A stretch of 64,000 bases of DNA from Sorghum bicolor (Eukaryota; Streptophyta; Magnoliopsida; Poales; Poaceae): assembly GCF_000003195.3 (NCBI RefSeq), contig NC_012876.2, forward strand, positions 61,932,407 through 61,996,406, read 5' to 3'. The notes below the pieces were generated by a model that was not told the origin of the DNA, did no database searches, and saw only the letters and a program-made list of their open reading frames with translations. Below are positions 22,901-35,261 of this stretch, in pieces. Within the stretch, counting starts at the first letter, position 1. The number at the start of each line of letters is the position of its first letter. The position numbers were made by a program, and so were the translations under genes.

Positions 22901-24240
22901 TGTTGAAAACAGTGACACCAACTGCGAGTCTAAGTTGCAAAAATGCATGGTTGTGGGCAGTCCATGTCATGGCCCGTCCTCGCATTCAGAGACCGCGGCT
23001 CCCTTCGCAGCATTGGCACGCTCTTCGCTGAATTGATCGTGCGGGAAACTCACATGGGACCTCATGCGGGAAACATCGGCGGTAGGCTCGGGTCCGAATG
23101 TTCCGACCTGAAGAATCCGCGACCCAGGATAGCCCATCGCTGCCGTTGTTTTTTGACGGGGTTCTTTCCAGGAGCATGGATCGCGGGTTTCAACAGCTCT
23201 CGCCGACGTGTCTTACATATCGCCCTTCTGAGGAGACTCTCCTTGTAACGTGTCTTGCACATCGCACTCAATGGCGGCCCCCAATGGGTAGTCCAAGTAG
23301 ACACAAGACTACTCTGAATTTTAGCCTAAAATTTTTTTAGTACTTCTCTCGTCCACAGGAACTTGGCCCAATAATCCTCTTTCTCCCTTCCTTGGTTCCT
23401 CCGTGGCTCCGTTCATCCCGTGACCGTGACTCGTGAGTCGCGACTAGGAGGAGCCGCCGCGGTCCGCCAAGCGCCAGCGCCAGCCAATCATTCAAGCCAC
23501 TGCTCCACTCCTGCACAGGCGCAATCCTGGCCTCGCCTGCTCCCGGCCTCCCGCAGGCCACAATCCACGCGCGGCTCGCCGCCCCCACACGCAGTGCCCT
23601 GACTGCGGACGGCCGGCACTCGAGGACGAGGACTCGGGCCTCGTCAGTAGTCTGCCAGGCGCCAGCGGGCAGCGGCCACGGCCCACAGCCAGTGTAGGCA
23701 TCCCGCATCTGTCAGACCGGCATGGTGGCACCAGTCTCCGGCCGTTGTTTGTTCCTGCTGTGTTCTGCAGTCCCGGTGCTTAGTGAGTTTGTTTTTTTCT
23801 CTCAGATGGCTATGACTTTATGGTTTAGGGATTTGATTTTCTCCTAGATCTGTGACTCTGTGAGACTGTAATCCAAGAATTTTTACCGAATTTTTATAGC
23901 CATTTTATAGTTTAGGGATTTAATTTTCTACCAGATCTGTGAGACTGTGATCCAAGAATTTTTACCGAATTTTTCTCCAGGCTTTTCACATTTAACTGTA
24001 TTGTCACAATTTGCTTATTATATAGCCATTTTATCATTTTTTTTAAATTTATCGTGTTGTGCATGGAAAAAAAATTTAAGACTATTTTGATTTCAATTCC
24101 TGAGTCCGCACTGATCGCACTCGTCGCGACGTGTTCGTGTGGCGTTCAATCCAATCCACCTCAACACATGTGGATTGATGTGGCCTTCAAGTGCACGTTG
24201 CACGCGCACCGGAAAGCAAATCGAAGCTGCGCTGCATGTG
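22901..24240. other. unassigned spacer, partly GC-rich
   Basis: 22920-23760 is GC-rich with several open frames but no recognisable domain. 23765-24060 looks like leader-intron sequence and includes an imperfect tandem duplication. It may be a captured 5'UTR fragment, but I cannot name a source. Confidence 0.35.
23821..23981. repeat. imperfect tandem duplication (~88 bp unit)
   Basis: GTTTAGGGATTTGATTTTCT and what follows (AGATCTGTGA, GAGACTGTAATCCAAGAATT, TTTACCGAATTTTT) occur from about 23821 and again from about 23911 with small differences. The second copy is slightly shorter. Confidence 0.85.

Positions 24241-24243
<3 letters not shown>

Positions 24244-24279
<36 letters not shown>
24244..24279. 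repeat. (TA)n microsatellite
   Basis: About 18 uninterrupted TA units followed by CACACG. Overlapping open frames with poly Tyr-Ile are artefacts. Confidence 0.95.
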
Positions 24280-24283
<4 letters not shown>

Positions 24284-24922
24284 GCGGGACACCCAAAACG
24301 AAGGAATCGCGGAAAGCCGCCGAGGCCCGACCCCGAGGTAGACAAACGAACAAGACTTTATTTGTTGTTGCGTTGGCCAACACGCCATGGCTATTATATA
24401 TTGTTGCCTTGCATTGTCTCCTCCTCCTCGTCTGCATGCATCGATGCATCTTTAATTTCCCCGCATGCATCCACGCCGCGGACGTGCACTCACGTGATCG
24501 ATCATGCATGCATGAGCTTAGAAACATGCACCACACACATTATAAGAGTTATAAATGACCCCAGACGGTACGGCATGTATCTACCACATGCTGCCCCTCC
24601 AAGAGGAGATCGATCGAGTGTGTGTGCTTTTCTACCAGCTGTGTTTTTTTTTTCCTCTTTGGAGTGCCTCCCCCTTATTATTTGATTGTACACATAAACT
24701 CTCTCTTCCCTCTCCCCCCTCACAATATATTGAAAGACAGAGCTCCTGCATTGCGTTCAAAAAGAAAAGAGTCTGAATGAACTGTGAGAAAGCCTGTCAA
24801 GGAATCAAGTCACATGGTTGGACGTCCAAACAGCCTCCATGAGAACATGTGGAGCACAACACTTGCATCCATGAAAAACTTTAGAATAGTGAAGTCTACC
24901 AGCTAGTAGTAATAATAGATTA

Positions 24923-25165
24923 GGCCTTGTTTACTTCTAATTTTTTTTGCAAAATATGAATAGTGATGCTTTCGTTTGTATTTGACAAATATTGTCCAAT
25001 CATGGACTAACTAGGGTCAAAAGATTTGTGTCGTCAATTTCGACCAAACTGTGCAATTAATTTTTATTTTCGTCTATATTTAATACTCCATGCAAGCGTC
25101 TAAAGATTCGATGTGACGGGAAATCTGAAAAATTTTGCAAAATTTTCTGGGAACTAAACAAGGCC
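24923..25165. mobile_element. Tourist-like (PIF/Harbinger) MITE
   Basis: The termini are GGCCTTGTTTACTTC and GGAACTAAACAAGGCC. They are flanked on both sides by TTA, a 3-bp target duplication typical of the PIF/Harbinger group. The interior has AACTGTGCAATTAA and ATCATGGACTAACTAGG blocks shared with the copies at 5969, 28225 and 41334. Confidence 0.88.
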
Positions 25166-25206
25166 TTAGTTGGTTACGCCTTGACCCCACCCAAGCATCA
25201 TCAGAA

Positions 25207-25457
25207 TGTTTGGTTGCTAGCCATAATTCACCACAACTAACTTTACGCAAGTGTGTGGCAAGCCAGAAAAAGTGTGTGGCTAACAAATTAGTTACCACAC
25301 TTTGTCATGTCTAAAGGAATCTTGCCACACTTTTTAACTCTATGACATATGGAGCCCAAAAGAATCATGTCTAAACTTAGTTGTCAACCAAACACTTGCC
25401 AACTTAGTCAAACTTGCTTAAGGTAAAGTGTGGCAAACGGTGGTTAGCAACCAAACA
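25207..25457. mobile_element. MITE with 16-bp terminal inverted repeats
   Basis: The ends are TGTTTGGTTGCTAGCC and GGTTAGCAACCAAACA, inverted copies with one mismatch, about 250 bp apart. The interior is internally repetitive (AAGTGTGTGGCAAG, AGTGTGTGGCTAAC). No target duplication was assigned. It abuts the Tourist-like copy on its left. Confidence 0.75.
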
Positions 25458-25554
25458 GTCCCTAAATCTCAAGTCTCTATGAGAAATAATAAACATGGTT
25501 GGTTTGCTGACCCACCAGGCCTGGCCTTGATCTTGCTGCTCGGTTGCTCATCAA

Positions 25555-25561
25555 TTATAAA
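25555..25561 (+). promoter_or_regulatory. candidate TATA box of NLR4
   Basis: TATAAAC lies about 130 bp upstream of the ATG at 25689, in the stretch between the MITEs and the gene. Motif evidence only. Confidence 0.4.
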
Positions 25562-25688
25562 CATGGTTGGCTTCCTGACCCGGATCAGCACGCTAAAGCA
25601 TTTGAGCACTAGCTAGCAATTTAGCATCCTCAGCTCCATCAACACAATAGACTAGCTCGATCAAGCAGTAGTAGCTAGCTAGGGACAT

Positions 25689-28600
25689 ATGGAGGCGACA
25701 GCGCTGAGTGTGGGCAAGTCCGTCCTGAATGGAGCACTTGGCTACGCCAAGTCTGCATTAGCAGAGGAGGTGGCCTTGCAGCTCGGCATCCAGCGCGACC
25801 ACGCTTTCATCAGGGACGAGCTTGAGATGATGCTGGCCTTCCTGATGGCTGCGCACGAAGAGCGCGATGAGCACATGGTTGTCAAGACCTGGGTGAAACA
25901 GGTTCGCGATGTCGCCTACGACGTCGAGGACTCCCTTGAGGACTTCTCCGTTCGTTTGGGCAACCCATCTTGGTGCTGGCGCGTCTTTCGCAGGCTGCTT
26001 GACCGCCACCGTGTGGCCAAGCAGATGAAGGAGCTCCGAGCCAAGGTTGAGGATGTCAGCCAGAGGAACGTGCGGTACCGCCTCATCAAAGGATCAGACG
26101 ACACCAAGCCTGCCATTGGCACTGGTCAGTCCATCATGATGACTGGTGAAACAATGTCAGGCATGGAGGAAGCAAGGAAGGAGAAGGACAAAGCAAAAGT
26201 GGATCTTATTAGTCTAATGAACAAGATGGATGAAAATCTTCAAGTGATTGCTATATGGGGACGACCAAGCTATGTTCTCCAGGAGGCATCCATCATCAAA
26301 ATAGTCTATGATAACCTGAAAAGAAGGAAACAGTTTGATTGCCATGCCTTTGTAAAGATCATACACCCTTTCAGTTCAACAAGGTTTTTGCAAAACATTA
26401 TCAGGCAATTCTTCGTTGATTCCCTTGAAGAAGCGGAGAAATCTACTCTTGGGGCCCAAGATCTGCGGAGGATGGGGATGGTGACAGAAAGTGACTTGGT
26501 TGATGCATTCAACAAATATTTGAATGAGAAGAGGTACCTAATAGTGCTTACTGACCTCTCCAACATTGAGGAGTGGGACCAGATTAAGGCATTATTTCCA
26601 AGCAACAACAAAGGAAGCCGGCTCATAGTGTGTGCAGAGCAAGTTGAAGTTGCCAGCTTATGTGTTGAGCCAAAGACGACGACACTACCAGAGCACAAAA
26701 AATTGTGTTCTAACCAACAAGTCCTTTATGCTTTCTATGAGAAGGTAATTAACATCCAATCATCTAACTTAATACACTATACAGGTTTCTAGTTTATTTT
26801 CTTTAGTTGCACCTAAATTCTTTTGAACCCCTACGACATGAAAAATTCATATTTCCTTTGTCATGCCTACCTTTGCCAAAGGACTCTAGCTCAAGCGGCT
26901 AGAGCTTTCCCTGAGTTCGATTCTCCATAGGAGTGAATTTCAGGCTGAGGGTAAAAAAAATCCCCTCGCTAGCGTAGCTAGGGTTCGGGGGTTTTTCACG
27001 ATAGCGAAGAATCGCTTTCTTCTTAATGAAATACGGTGGGGGACCTCTCCCTCTCCGGTCATGTTTTTTTTTGTCATGCCTACCTTTTTAGCTAATGTCA
27101 TCCTCTCTTATACTAATAAATATCTTAGATGTATCACGTACCATCGAAGAATGACACTTATCTTTATTTTTCATGAAAGTTTATGAAAACATTCTGATGA
27201 TTCAAAACACGATTAAGTGTTTCCATATGAATACAAAAGCAACACCTAACCTGGATGCATGACTTGTTTTTAGGGTTCACAAGGTGGAACAGATTCAGTG
27301 GGGGAAGGTTCTAGCTCAAATACTACAGATACTATTAATAATAATAATAAAAGCTCTTTAGAGGTAAAGGGACTGAGTCGTATGGAGACAACACTAGCTG
27401 CTTTGAAGGAATCTCAACTCATCGGCCGAGAGAAGGACAAATCAGAAATTATCAAAAGGATTTCAGATAGACAAAGTCAAGAATTTGAGGTGATCTCTAT
27501 CTGCGGAATGGGTGGTCTTGGAAAAACAACTTTAGTCAAACATGTCTACCAAAGCCAAGAGCTCAGTAGAATGTTTGAGAAGCATGCCTGTGTCACGATC
27601 AAGCGTCCTTTCAATCTTAGTGAGCTCCTCAATAGCTTAGCAACACAACTGGGTGGTAATGAACGGGACGGTGACAAATTGGCTAGTCTTTTAGATGAAA
27701 GGAGCTATTTGATCATTCTTGATGATATGTCATCCACTACAGAATGGGATGCTATAGTAAAATACTTCCCTACTACTATTACAACGAGCAAGATTATTGT
27801 AACCACAAGGGAAGAGAACATTTGCAAGCATTGTTCAAAGAAAGAGAACATACACAAGCTCCAGCTTTTGGGAGACGAAGATGCGCAAAAACTCTTCATG
27901 GAAAAGGTATGATATATAACATTTACATGCATGCCCTGTTTATATTTGACGTATAATTACATTGTAGGAATACAAAATGATTTAATTAGGGAAGATTTCC
28001 TAATTTGTGCATCCTCTAGCATGTGCGCACACATAGAAACTTATCAATAAGACTAATAGAGTCACTACTCATACACTAACTAAGAATAACACTGAACACG
28101 GTAATATAATTAATATTAAAATTATATATTTTTGGTGGTTTCTTTAGGAGAACTAGACAAATAAAGAGAATAATAAGCCTAAAAGTTTTCCTTACTACTA
28201 TAAGAATACTAGGCCTTTGATTTAGGACTTGTTTAGTTCTAGGTGTAAAGTTTTAGGTGTCACATTGGGTATCACATGGAGTGTTTGGATACTAATAAAA
28301 AATAAATTAATCTTGAGATGAATTTATTAAGCCTAATTAATTCGTTAATACTCCATGCATGTGTCCAAACATTTTATGGGATATTGATGTAAACTTTTTA
28401 GGGAGGAACTAAATAAGGCCTTAGACTTTGAGCTATATTGAAATATAACCAAGAACATGTAGAACGTTAAGTGAACCACACCTACGTAACATAGAAGGGT
28501 TAACCTAGGGATGATATGGTCAGGATGAACTCTAAAAGTCTTATATGTTGGTCTAACCCACTCTAAGCAACTAAAGTGAGACTAATCTCTCTATAATATC

Positions 28601-29054
28601 TCATTAACATGCGCATAGTCTACTATATGCTAAATTGAACTGGGCCAAATGTTATAGTAGCTCTTCTGCATCGTTCGTTTAAAACAAGACAATTCAAAGG
28701 CCTATTAGGGGCCTAAAAATTTAAAGGCCCAAGTAAGCTAAAAAAACTGAGTGTTTGATATATTCTTTTATTTCTAGAGGTAGGTCATTCAAGGGCTCGG
28801 CTTTAAAGAAAAATTCTAGAGACATCAATGAGTTTTGTCTCTACAAATCATTCCCGACGAAAACACCATTGGAGGAAAAGTTTTTTGCAATCAGCAATAC
28901 GCATGTAATGGAAACGATCGCATAAGGCTTTTGTCCCAAAATAAATGTCGCTACAGTACTCGAGCTAGTCGAACTTTCTCAAAATTAACTAGACTTATTA
29001 TAGAAAATAGTAGCAATATTTGTATTTCCAAAAAAATTCTTATCAAAACAGATT

Positions 29055-29118
<64 letters not shown>

Positions 29119-32100
29119 GGCTTAATTTCTCTTGAAAAGAGAACGACACTTATTTTAAGACGGAGCGAGCAATGATTAAGAACTCATGCGTATGCAAAAT
29201 CTGGTGACTTATGACTTGCTATTGTCCAATGCGCCACTTGGATGCATAACAAAATTTCTATTATTTTTCGTATTGCTTTCTAATTTGTATGGTTATTTGG
29301 AACATATTTTAAGGGGCTGTAGGAACCATCATCCCAAGAAATTGATTTCTAGACAGTTACGCATCTTTACCTATAAATACCTCATTTGTAGAGGCTTTTA
29401 GGTAAAAATAAGGGTGCGAAAACCACCTCTAGAACTGGTTTGACCATATCTAAAAATTGTTTCTATACTAACAATTAGTTACTCCTTCCGTCCATAAAAG
29501 AATCAATTCCTAAAATCTACGCCAGTCAAACTTTTTAAGTTTGACTAACTTTATAGAAAAGAATAACAACATCTATGATATAAAATGTGCATCATATGAA
29601 AATATATTATATGATGAATCTAATGATACTAATTTGATACCAAAGATCTTAGTATTTTTTCTAGAAATTTGGTTAAAGTTTAAAAAATTTGACTTAAGAC
29701 AACTCTAGAAATTGACTCTTTCACAGATGGAGGGAGTAACATGCAATACACAAAATATTTAGATACCTAACTAGTAGAGACGACCTACCAATGACAGTTA
29801 AGTATTAACTAGCAAAAATGCCCATGCGTTGCAACGGGAGAAAAAAGATATCAAATATATATCTATATCTCTATTATCTAATCTTTCTCAAATATATGAT
29901 TGTGAAAATTTTAGTTCACCAGAAATCTATTTTTGTCTATCTCCCTCTAACTACCGAACAATACAGAGTTTCTTTCGTCCGAACTTATATATAACTCATG
30001 CTTATACGAGTTAAAATAGCTCTTGTTTAACATGGTATATGGAGTTTGATTTCTGTCTTATATAGGTCTTATATATGGTAACCTTAATAGCTAGAAAGAG
30101 TCATAATCCTAATATAAATTGATTACTTCAATCTTCTGAGGAACCTAAATAGGAATTCTAATTCAAGAGTTTGATTTCAGATTTATATTGACACTATACA
30201 GAGCAATGCAGAGCGGAAAGCACGGAAAGAAATAGATTGAAACAAAAATACAAAATGTAAACTACTTTGGAATGATGGAATACAAAATAGCAAAACTTTT
30301 AAGGTTATGTTTAGTTCCATCCAAAATACAAATTTTATTGCCCTTATGAGGCTCTTTTGGGTTTTTTTGCCTGTTGAAGCCAAAATCCAAAATGAAAAAT
30401 AACTATCTTTTAATAAGAATTTTGCATGGTGTTTAGTTCGGTTTTACAAAATAGTGAACTAAAATCTAATTTTTTTAGAATAGAAGGGAAACAAACACCC
30501 CCAGATTAGGCTTACACAGGTTGCCAACAAATAAATCACGCAAGACGAAGAGCCTGATGCCCTGATCTCCCCTATCGAGCACACAGCAGACGGAGTGGGA
30601 CGCGAAAGCTTGCTTGTCAATGACAGAGGAGAGGAGGCTAGGACAGGAGGGCCAACATCCGATCCACGAAGAGGAAGACTGAGCGAAGCGGCTCAGCACC
30701 ATGTAGAGAAGAATTGGAGAGGGTTGCTGCTCGGCCAGACGACTCTCCCAGCGCGGGCAGCGCGTCGGGACGGCGGTGGAGCGGCGCAGCGCTGCGGGAA
30801 AAGAGGTGGGCGATCATGCTAGTCGCGCTTGTGTGGGTGGAGCGGATCAGAAGATCAAGGACGACTCTCGCAGAGATGTCTGACGGACAGAGCCTGGTGC
30901 GGTGGTGCCTCCGGACACGATGGAACACAGACGACTCTCGCAGAGATGTCTGATGGACAGAACATAATAGGTAGACTGAAATTTTCAAAATTAAGTATTA
31001 GGGAAAGATAATCCAAAGTCGAATATGTTCATATATCAAGGAGCCCATAGTAGCGGAAGAGACTTAAATCTGTAAGCAATCAAGAATATACCATAGCGAC
31101 GAACTAGGCTCGGCTACTTACCTAACTCAATACAGACTCCTGATAAAAAAAAAAAACTCAATACAGACTCTCATATAGCTAATTATTCTTATCGTCAACA
31201 TAGATGTGACTATATGGTGTCTTCATCAGACTACGATGCTGTTTGGTTGGGCTTTTTTTGGGTACCGTAACAGTTGATAGCAAGAGCAGATCACTTTATT
31301 TGCATCATGTCTGGTTTCGGCTTTGACATAATCCATAGCCCTCGATACATCCCGCTTGCAAAGTCGCTACCCCACATGTCCCGACGGTATCAGCTAGCCC
31401 ATCCGTACTCATCAACAACCAATCAAGTATCGATTTCCGTTTAAATTGTAATAGATAGAACTAATAAATGATCCCGTCACCGTTACTACTACTATTTTGA
31501 CTTGAACCAAACAACACCTATGATTCTATTACGGCCTACTCCCCCCGTAATTTTAGGTTCTACATGGTTTTAGACTTGTAGTATGTGACTTTTAAATAAG
31601 GAGGACACAAAATAAAATCTTGTTAATCACAAAGAAAACAATACCCTTAAAATACACGACTGTGTTGGCCATTATTGAATAATTAGATAATTCTCAAAGA
31701 GAAAATAGTAAAAATAGAATCTTCATATTACTAATTGGAGGCTCCAACCAGCCTCCGCATGAATCTTCATGAGAGATGCCAGGAAAAAACACAGCCTATA
31801 ATAAATTATCATAAAAATCAAAACATGTCTACACCTTTAATTTGGTAGACTATAATAAATCAATGTCAATAATAACATCTATTATATTTTCTAAAAAAAT
31901 TACCCACCTCAACCATTATAAAAAATTAATTTGTATATAGTAATAACCCACAAATTTGCACCTAATATCCACCTTTATCATTATGGGAGATATTTTAAAA
32001 TAACCAACTAATTTGATTCTAAATTACACTCATTATGAAAGATAATGCAAAATAACTCCAAAATTTGCATTCAAATTTCCCCATTTATCATCATAAAAGA

Positions 32101-35100
32101 TATGTGAACTAACAACTTTAATTTTCATTTTAACTACGCACGTCTTTTGCTATAAAAATAAAATAAATATCTCTGAAATCTGTTATCTAAATACCAACAT
32201 AAGCTATGAAGGAAAATAATTCAATAATATGTTGTTTCTCTAAGTTGCATACTTCTATCACCACTGTTAAATTAAAACTAAGTATATATGTTATGTAGCC
32301 AATTTAACCATAGATTAATATAATTATTTATTTTTGGTGAAAATTTACATTGCTTGGAAATAGTGGGAGCCCTCTGTTTCATTAGATGTTTAAAAATAGA
32401 AAGAACTACATAAATCGAGTTTAGCATGCAGAGTGACTATTGCTAAACTGTGATCGGTCGCAAATTCTTGCGTTAACCAAAAATCGACTGTGAAATAAAT
32501 AACTGTGAAAATTTACATTGCTTGGAAATAGTCGGAATCAGTATAAATCGACTATCTCTTGCGTTAACCATCGAGTTTAGCATACACCGAAACTCAAACA
32601 ATTGTCTCGGGTACCCGTGTGTCCGTGGTGAAACATCGACACTATTATATATAATAAACTATGTGAGTTATTATACTTCAACGTATTAAGTTATTTATGC
32701 ATTTTGATGCATGATGATGCATATGTGCCTGGTCATTCTATGGTATATGAATTATTTCTTTGTCTGCATTGCTCATGTGATTTTTTATAAGCCTTCCTAT
32801 GGTAGTATGGTAGTACTTCCTAACTACTGTTTCCAAATGTATAGAGTATCATTCGAATTGTAGGACACATTATGGGATATAAACCAAATGACGCGTGTAA
32901 CATTCCTGTACCGTGGTGACTTTTGCTTACCATATTTAATTTTCATTATTCCGGTGGTTGGATTGGCAATAGACAATAATGCATGGTAGGTGCATGTGCG
33001 CATATATAGGCTCTATGGAAGTTAATTCATCTAGAAAACCTTATAATTTGGAAAAAAAAATTGATTGCTTCCATACCTTGTGTTTCCGAAATCAGAACGG
33101 GTGTACTATTATATATATAGTCGTAGTTATAAGAACAGACCATGTTTATATTCTAAAAACGAGATGGAAAAGCTGGATTTTCATTTTTTATAAGTAGAAT
33201 GTCATGGTTATCTTCATGGGAGCAAAATTATATATTCTACCAGAGATAATTTTTTATAAAATATATAAATTAGTAAGACCATTATTATACATATTGTTTA
33301 TGTGATGAAATCTTAAATTTGAACAAATTCAGGTGTTTGGGACGGTTTCACATTTGGATGAGGAGTACCCTGAGTTAGCTGATGAAACAAAACAGATTTT
33401 GAAGAAGTGCAATGGACTTCCTCTTGCAATAGTCACAATGGGTGGTTTCTTGGCAAGGCAACCAAAAACTCTCATGGAGTGGAGAAAATTCAATGAGCAC
33501 ATTAGTGCTGAGCTGGAGATGAATACAGAGCTTCAGAGGATACCAAATGTCCTCGTTAAAAGCTATGAAGGCTTGCCATATCACCTCAAGTCTTGTTTCT
33601 TGTATATGTCCATCTTTCCTGAAGATTACAGTATTAGCCGGAGACGCTTGGTGCAACGTTGGATTGCAGAGGGTTACTCAAGTGAGGTACGTGGCAAATC
33701 CATGGAAGAAACAGCTGACAGATACTTCATGGAACTCATTGACAGGAGCGTGATCCTACCGGTTAGGAAACATGTTCCTAGTCTAAAAGGAATCGACTCT
33801 TGTCAACTCCATGATCTCATGCGTGAAATAAGCATCTCAAGGGCAATGGATGAAAATCTTGTTTTTAGACTGGAGGAAGGTAGCAGTAGCTCAAAAACAC
33901 AAGCCAAGATTCGCCATGTTGCCATAAGTAGCAACTGGGAGGGTGATAAGTGTGAGTTTGAGAGTGCAGTAGATTTGTCTCACATAAGGTCATTAACTGT
34001 ATTTGGAAGGTGGAGGTCATTTTTCATTTCTGAGAAGATGAAGTTTCTACGTGTGCTGGACTTGGAAGGTACGTCAGGTTTAGTTGATCATCATCTTGAG
34101 CACATTGCGAGGCTTATTCACCTGAAATATATTTCTCTAAGGAGATGTGATGACATCTATCATCTGCCAGATTCATGGGGTAACCTTAGGCAACTGCAGA
34201 CACTAAATATGAAAGGCACAAGAATATGCAACCTGCCGAAAAGCATCACCCACCTTACCAAGCTACAATATCTTTTTGCTAGGGGTTCCACTCCTGCTTG
34301 TTTTAGCCTGGATGGAAGGCTACCAAATGATCTGGCAAAGCTTTGTGGGGCATGTTGTGTGCCTAAGCTTTTGAAGGATGCCGAGTGGATGGATGGTGAT
34401 CCAAATTGGCATGATGTGTGCACTTTCTGGTGCCACGTTGTGTTTCCTTCTTTAGCGTGGATGAAACTAGATCCATATGGTATTGTAGTGCCAAGAAGTG
34501 TTAGGAAGCTAAAAGCCCTGCACACACTGGGTCTCGTGAACATCGCAGACAGTTCAAAATCTGCCCTACGGGACATAAGAAAGCTCACGCAATTGCGCAA
34601 GTTAGCTGTGACAGGCATTAATAAGAAGAACTATCAAGAGCTGTGTTCCACTGTTACTGGTCTCAGCCGTCTAGAATCGTTGTCAATGGAATTTATTGAG
34701 GAGTCGATGAGTTTACAGAGCTGCTTGGATGATGCGACCTCACTACTTCCAAAAAACCTGCAGAGCCTCAAGCTGTATGGCATCCTGGTCAGATTGCAAG
34801 ATTGGATCGGGGGCCTCCAGAGTCTCGTGAAATTGGAGATAGGGAGGCTGGCCTGTCTAACTTCGGTTGATGCCACCATGCAAGTCCTTGGGAAGCTACC
34901 AAGCTTGGCCATCCTAAGCCTGATGTGGCATCCATTCATTATGACTGGAAACATCCGTGTGACTTTCCACCGGGAGGCATTTCCGAGTCTGATGGTGCTG
35001 CACTTGAAACGCATAGATGGCCTTCAGTCGGTGGAATTTGAAGAAGCAGGGCCAACGACGCCCAAGCTTGAGCTGCTGGTGCTTGAATATGCAGCATACA

Positions 35101-35261
35101 GATTAAGGTCTATCTCAGGGCTGTCATCTCTCCCGAGACTCAAGGAAGTTGTGATCGAGGGTTCTGTTCCCGAGGATGAGGAAGTGATGGGAAGCGTGCG
35201 GGATCAGCTCTCCAGGAATCAAAATAATCCCGTTTTGAAGATCGACTTGTTCGTTTATTAG
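25689..35261 (+). CDS. NLR4: intact Pib-like CC-NB-NB-LRR disease resistance protein
   Basis: A cytoplasmic NLR of 1205 aa. Exons are 25689-26744 (352 codons), 27274-27906 (211) and 33333-35261 (643 with stop), with phase-0 GT-AG introns of 529 bp and 5.4 kb. The coiled coil (1-130) has YDVEDSLEDF. The NB1 core has lost its P-loop (WGRPSYVLQEAS) and has LIVLTD in place of LIVLDD. NB2 is complete: GMGGLGKTT 430-438, LIILDDMSS 498-506, IIVTTRE from about 526. GLPLA is at 591-595, CFLYMSIFPED at 651-661, LHD at 722-724, then LRRs with cysteines at 886, 901, 904, 905, 926 and 930. The last codons (IDLFVY) and the stop come from a MITE, whereas paralogues end K/R-R/K-E/Q/Y. Intron 2 is swollen by transposons, which may affect splicing. 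It is probably functional, but the long intron leaves some doubt. Confidence 0.92.
26875..27070 (+). mobile_element. tRNA-derived SINE in NLR4 intron 1
   Basis: A 196-bp element with an internal RNA polymerase III promoter: A box TAGCTCAAGCGG at 26887-26898 and B box GAGTTCGATTCTC at 26913-26925. It ends in a run of T. A perfect 17-bp target duplication, TTGTCATGCCTACCTTT, flanks it at 26858-26874 and 27071-27087. The matching position in NLR1 intron 1 (near 1450) is empty. The T-ending 3' tail resembles the Au/p-SINE type of grasses; family assignment is inference. Confidence 0.93.
28225..28420. mobile_element. Tourist-like MITE in NLR4 intron 2
   Basis: The ends are GGACTTGTTTAGTTCTAGG and GGAACTAAATAAGGCC, flanked by TTA on both sides. 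It belongs to the same broad family as 24923-25165 but has a shorter interior. Confidence 0.85.
29057..29113. repeat. (TA)n microsatellite in NLR4 intron 2
   Basis: About 28 TA units, read directly. Confidence 0.95.
29480..29738. mobile_element. Stowaway MITE in NLR4 intron 2
   Basis: The termini are CTCCTTCCGTCCATAAAAG and the inverted ACAGATGGAGGGAG, with TA at both outer edges (29480-29481 and 29737-29738). The interior carries the usual GTCAAACTTTTTAAGTTTGA block. Confidence 0.9.
29809..29850 (-). mobile_element. Helitron 3' terminus (minus orientation)
   Basis: Read on the minus strand, CCCGTTGCAACGCATGGG (stem CCCGT/ATGGG) is followed by CATTTTTG and then CTAG, with T as the next base. 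This is the hairpin-plus-CTRR end inserted before T that defines Helitrons. The element would extend to the right into NLR4 intron 2. I could not place its 5' TC end. Confidence 0.7.
30859..30962. repeat. 32-bp direct repeat, two copies
   Basis: ACGACTCTCGCAGAGATGTC plus TGACGGACAG occurs at about 30859 and again at about 30930 with one change, inside the GC-rich island of NLR4 intron 2. Confidence 0.85.
32337..32533. repeat. direct repeat around a short AT-rich segment
   Basis: TGAAAATTTACATTGCTTGG (continuing AAATAGT) occurs at about 32337 and 32505. TTGCGTTAACCA is also duplicated nearby (32470, 32560). This looks like a local duplication within intronic transposon remains. Confidence 0.75.

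Larger units (their letters stand above)
29851..32850. other. transposon-derived filler of NLR4 intron 2
   Basis: AT-rich DNA with no gene. NLR1 intron 2 is only 653 bp and aligns with the start of this intron and with 32861-33332, so nearly everything between is insertion. It probably includes the body of the Helitron ending at 29809 and pieces of other elements. A GC-rich island (30530-30960) may be captured sequence. Confidence 0.6.

Noticed and set aside
22348..22985. F/L/Y-rich open frames that look like membrane proteins on the minus strand
   Set aside because: The plus strand is almost pure A with a few T and G. The apparent hydrophobic proteins reflect base composition, with no start context or conserved domain.
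26887..26925. Possible tRNA gene, because A and B boxes are present
   Set aside because: The sequence cannot fold into a full cloverleaf beyond the boxes and continues into a T-tailed element with a target duplication. It is a SINE.
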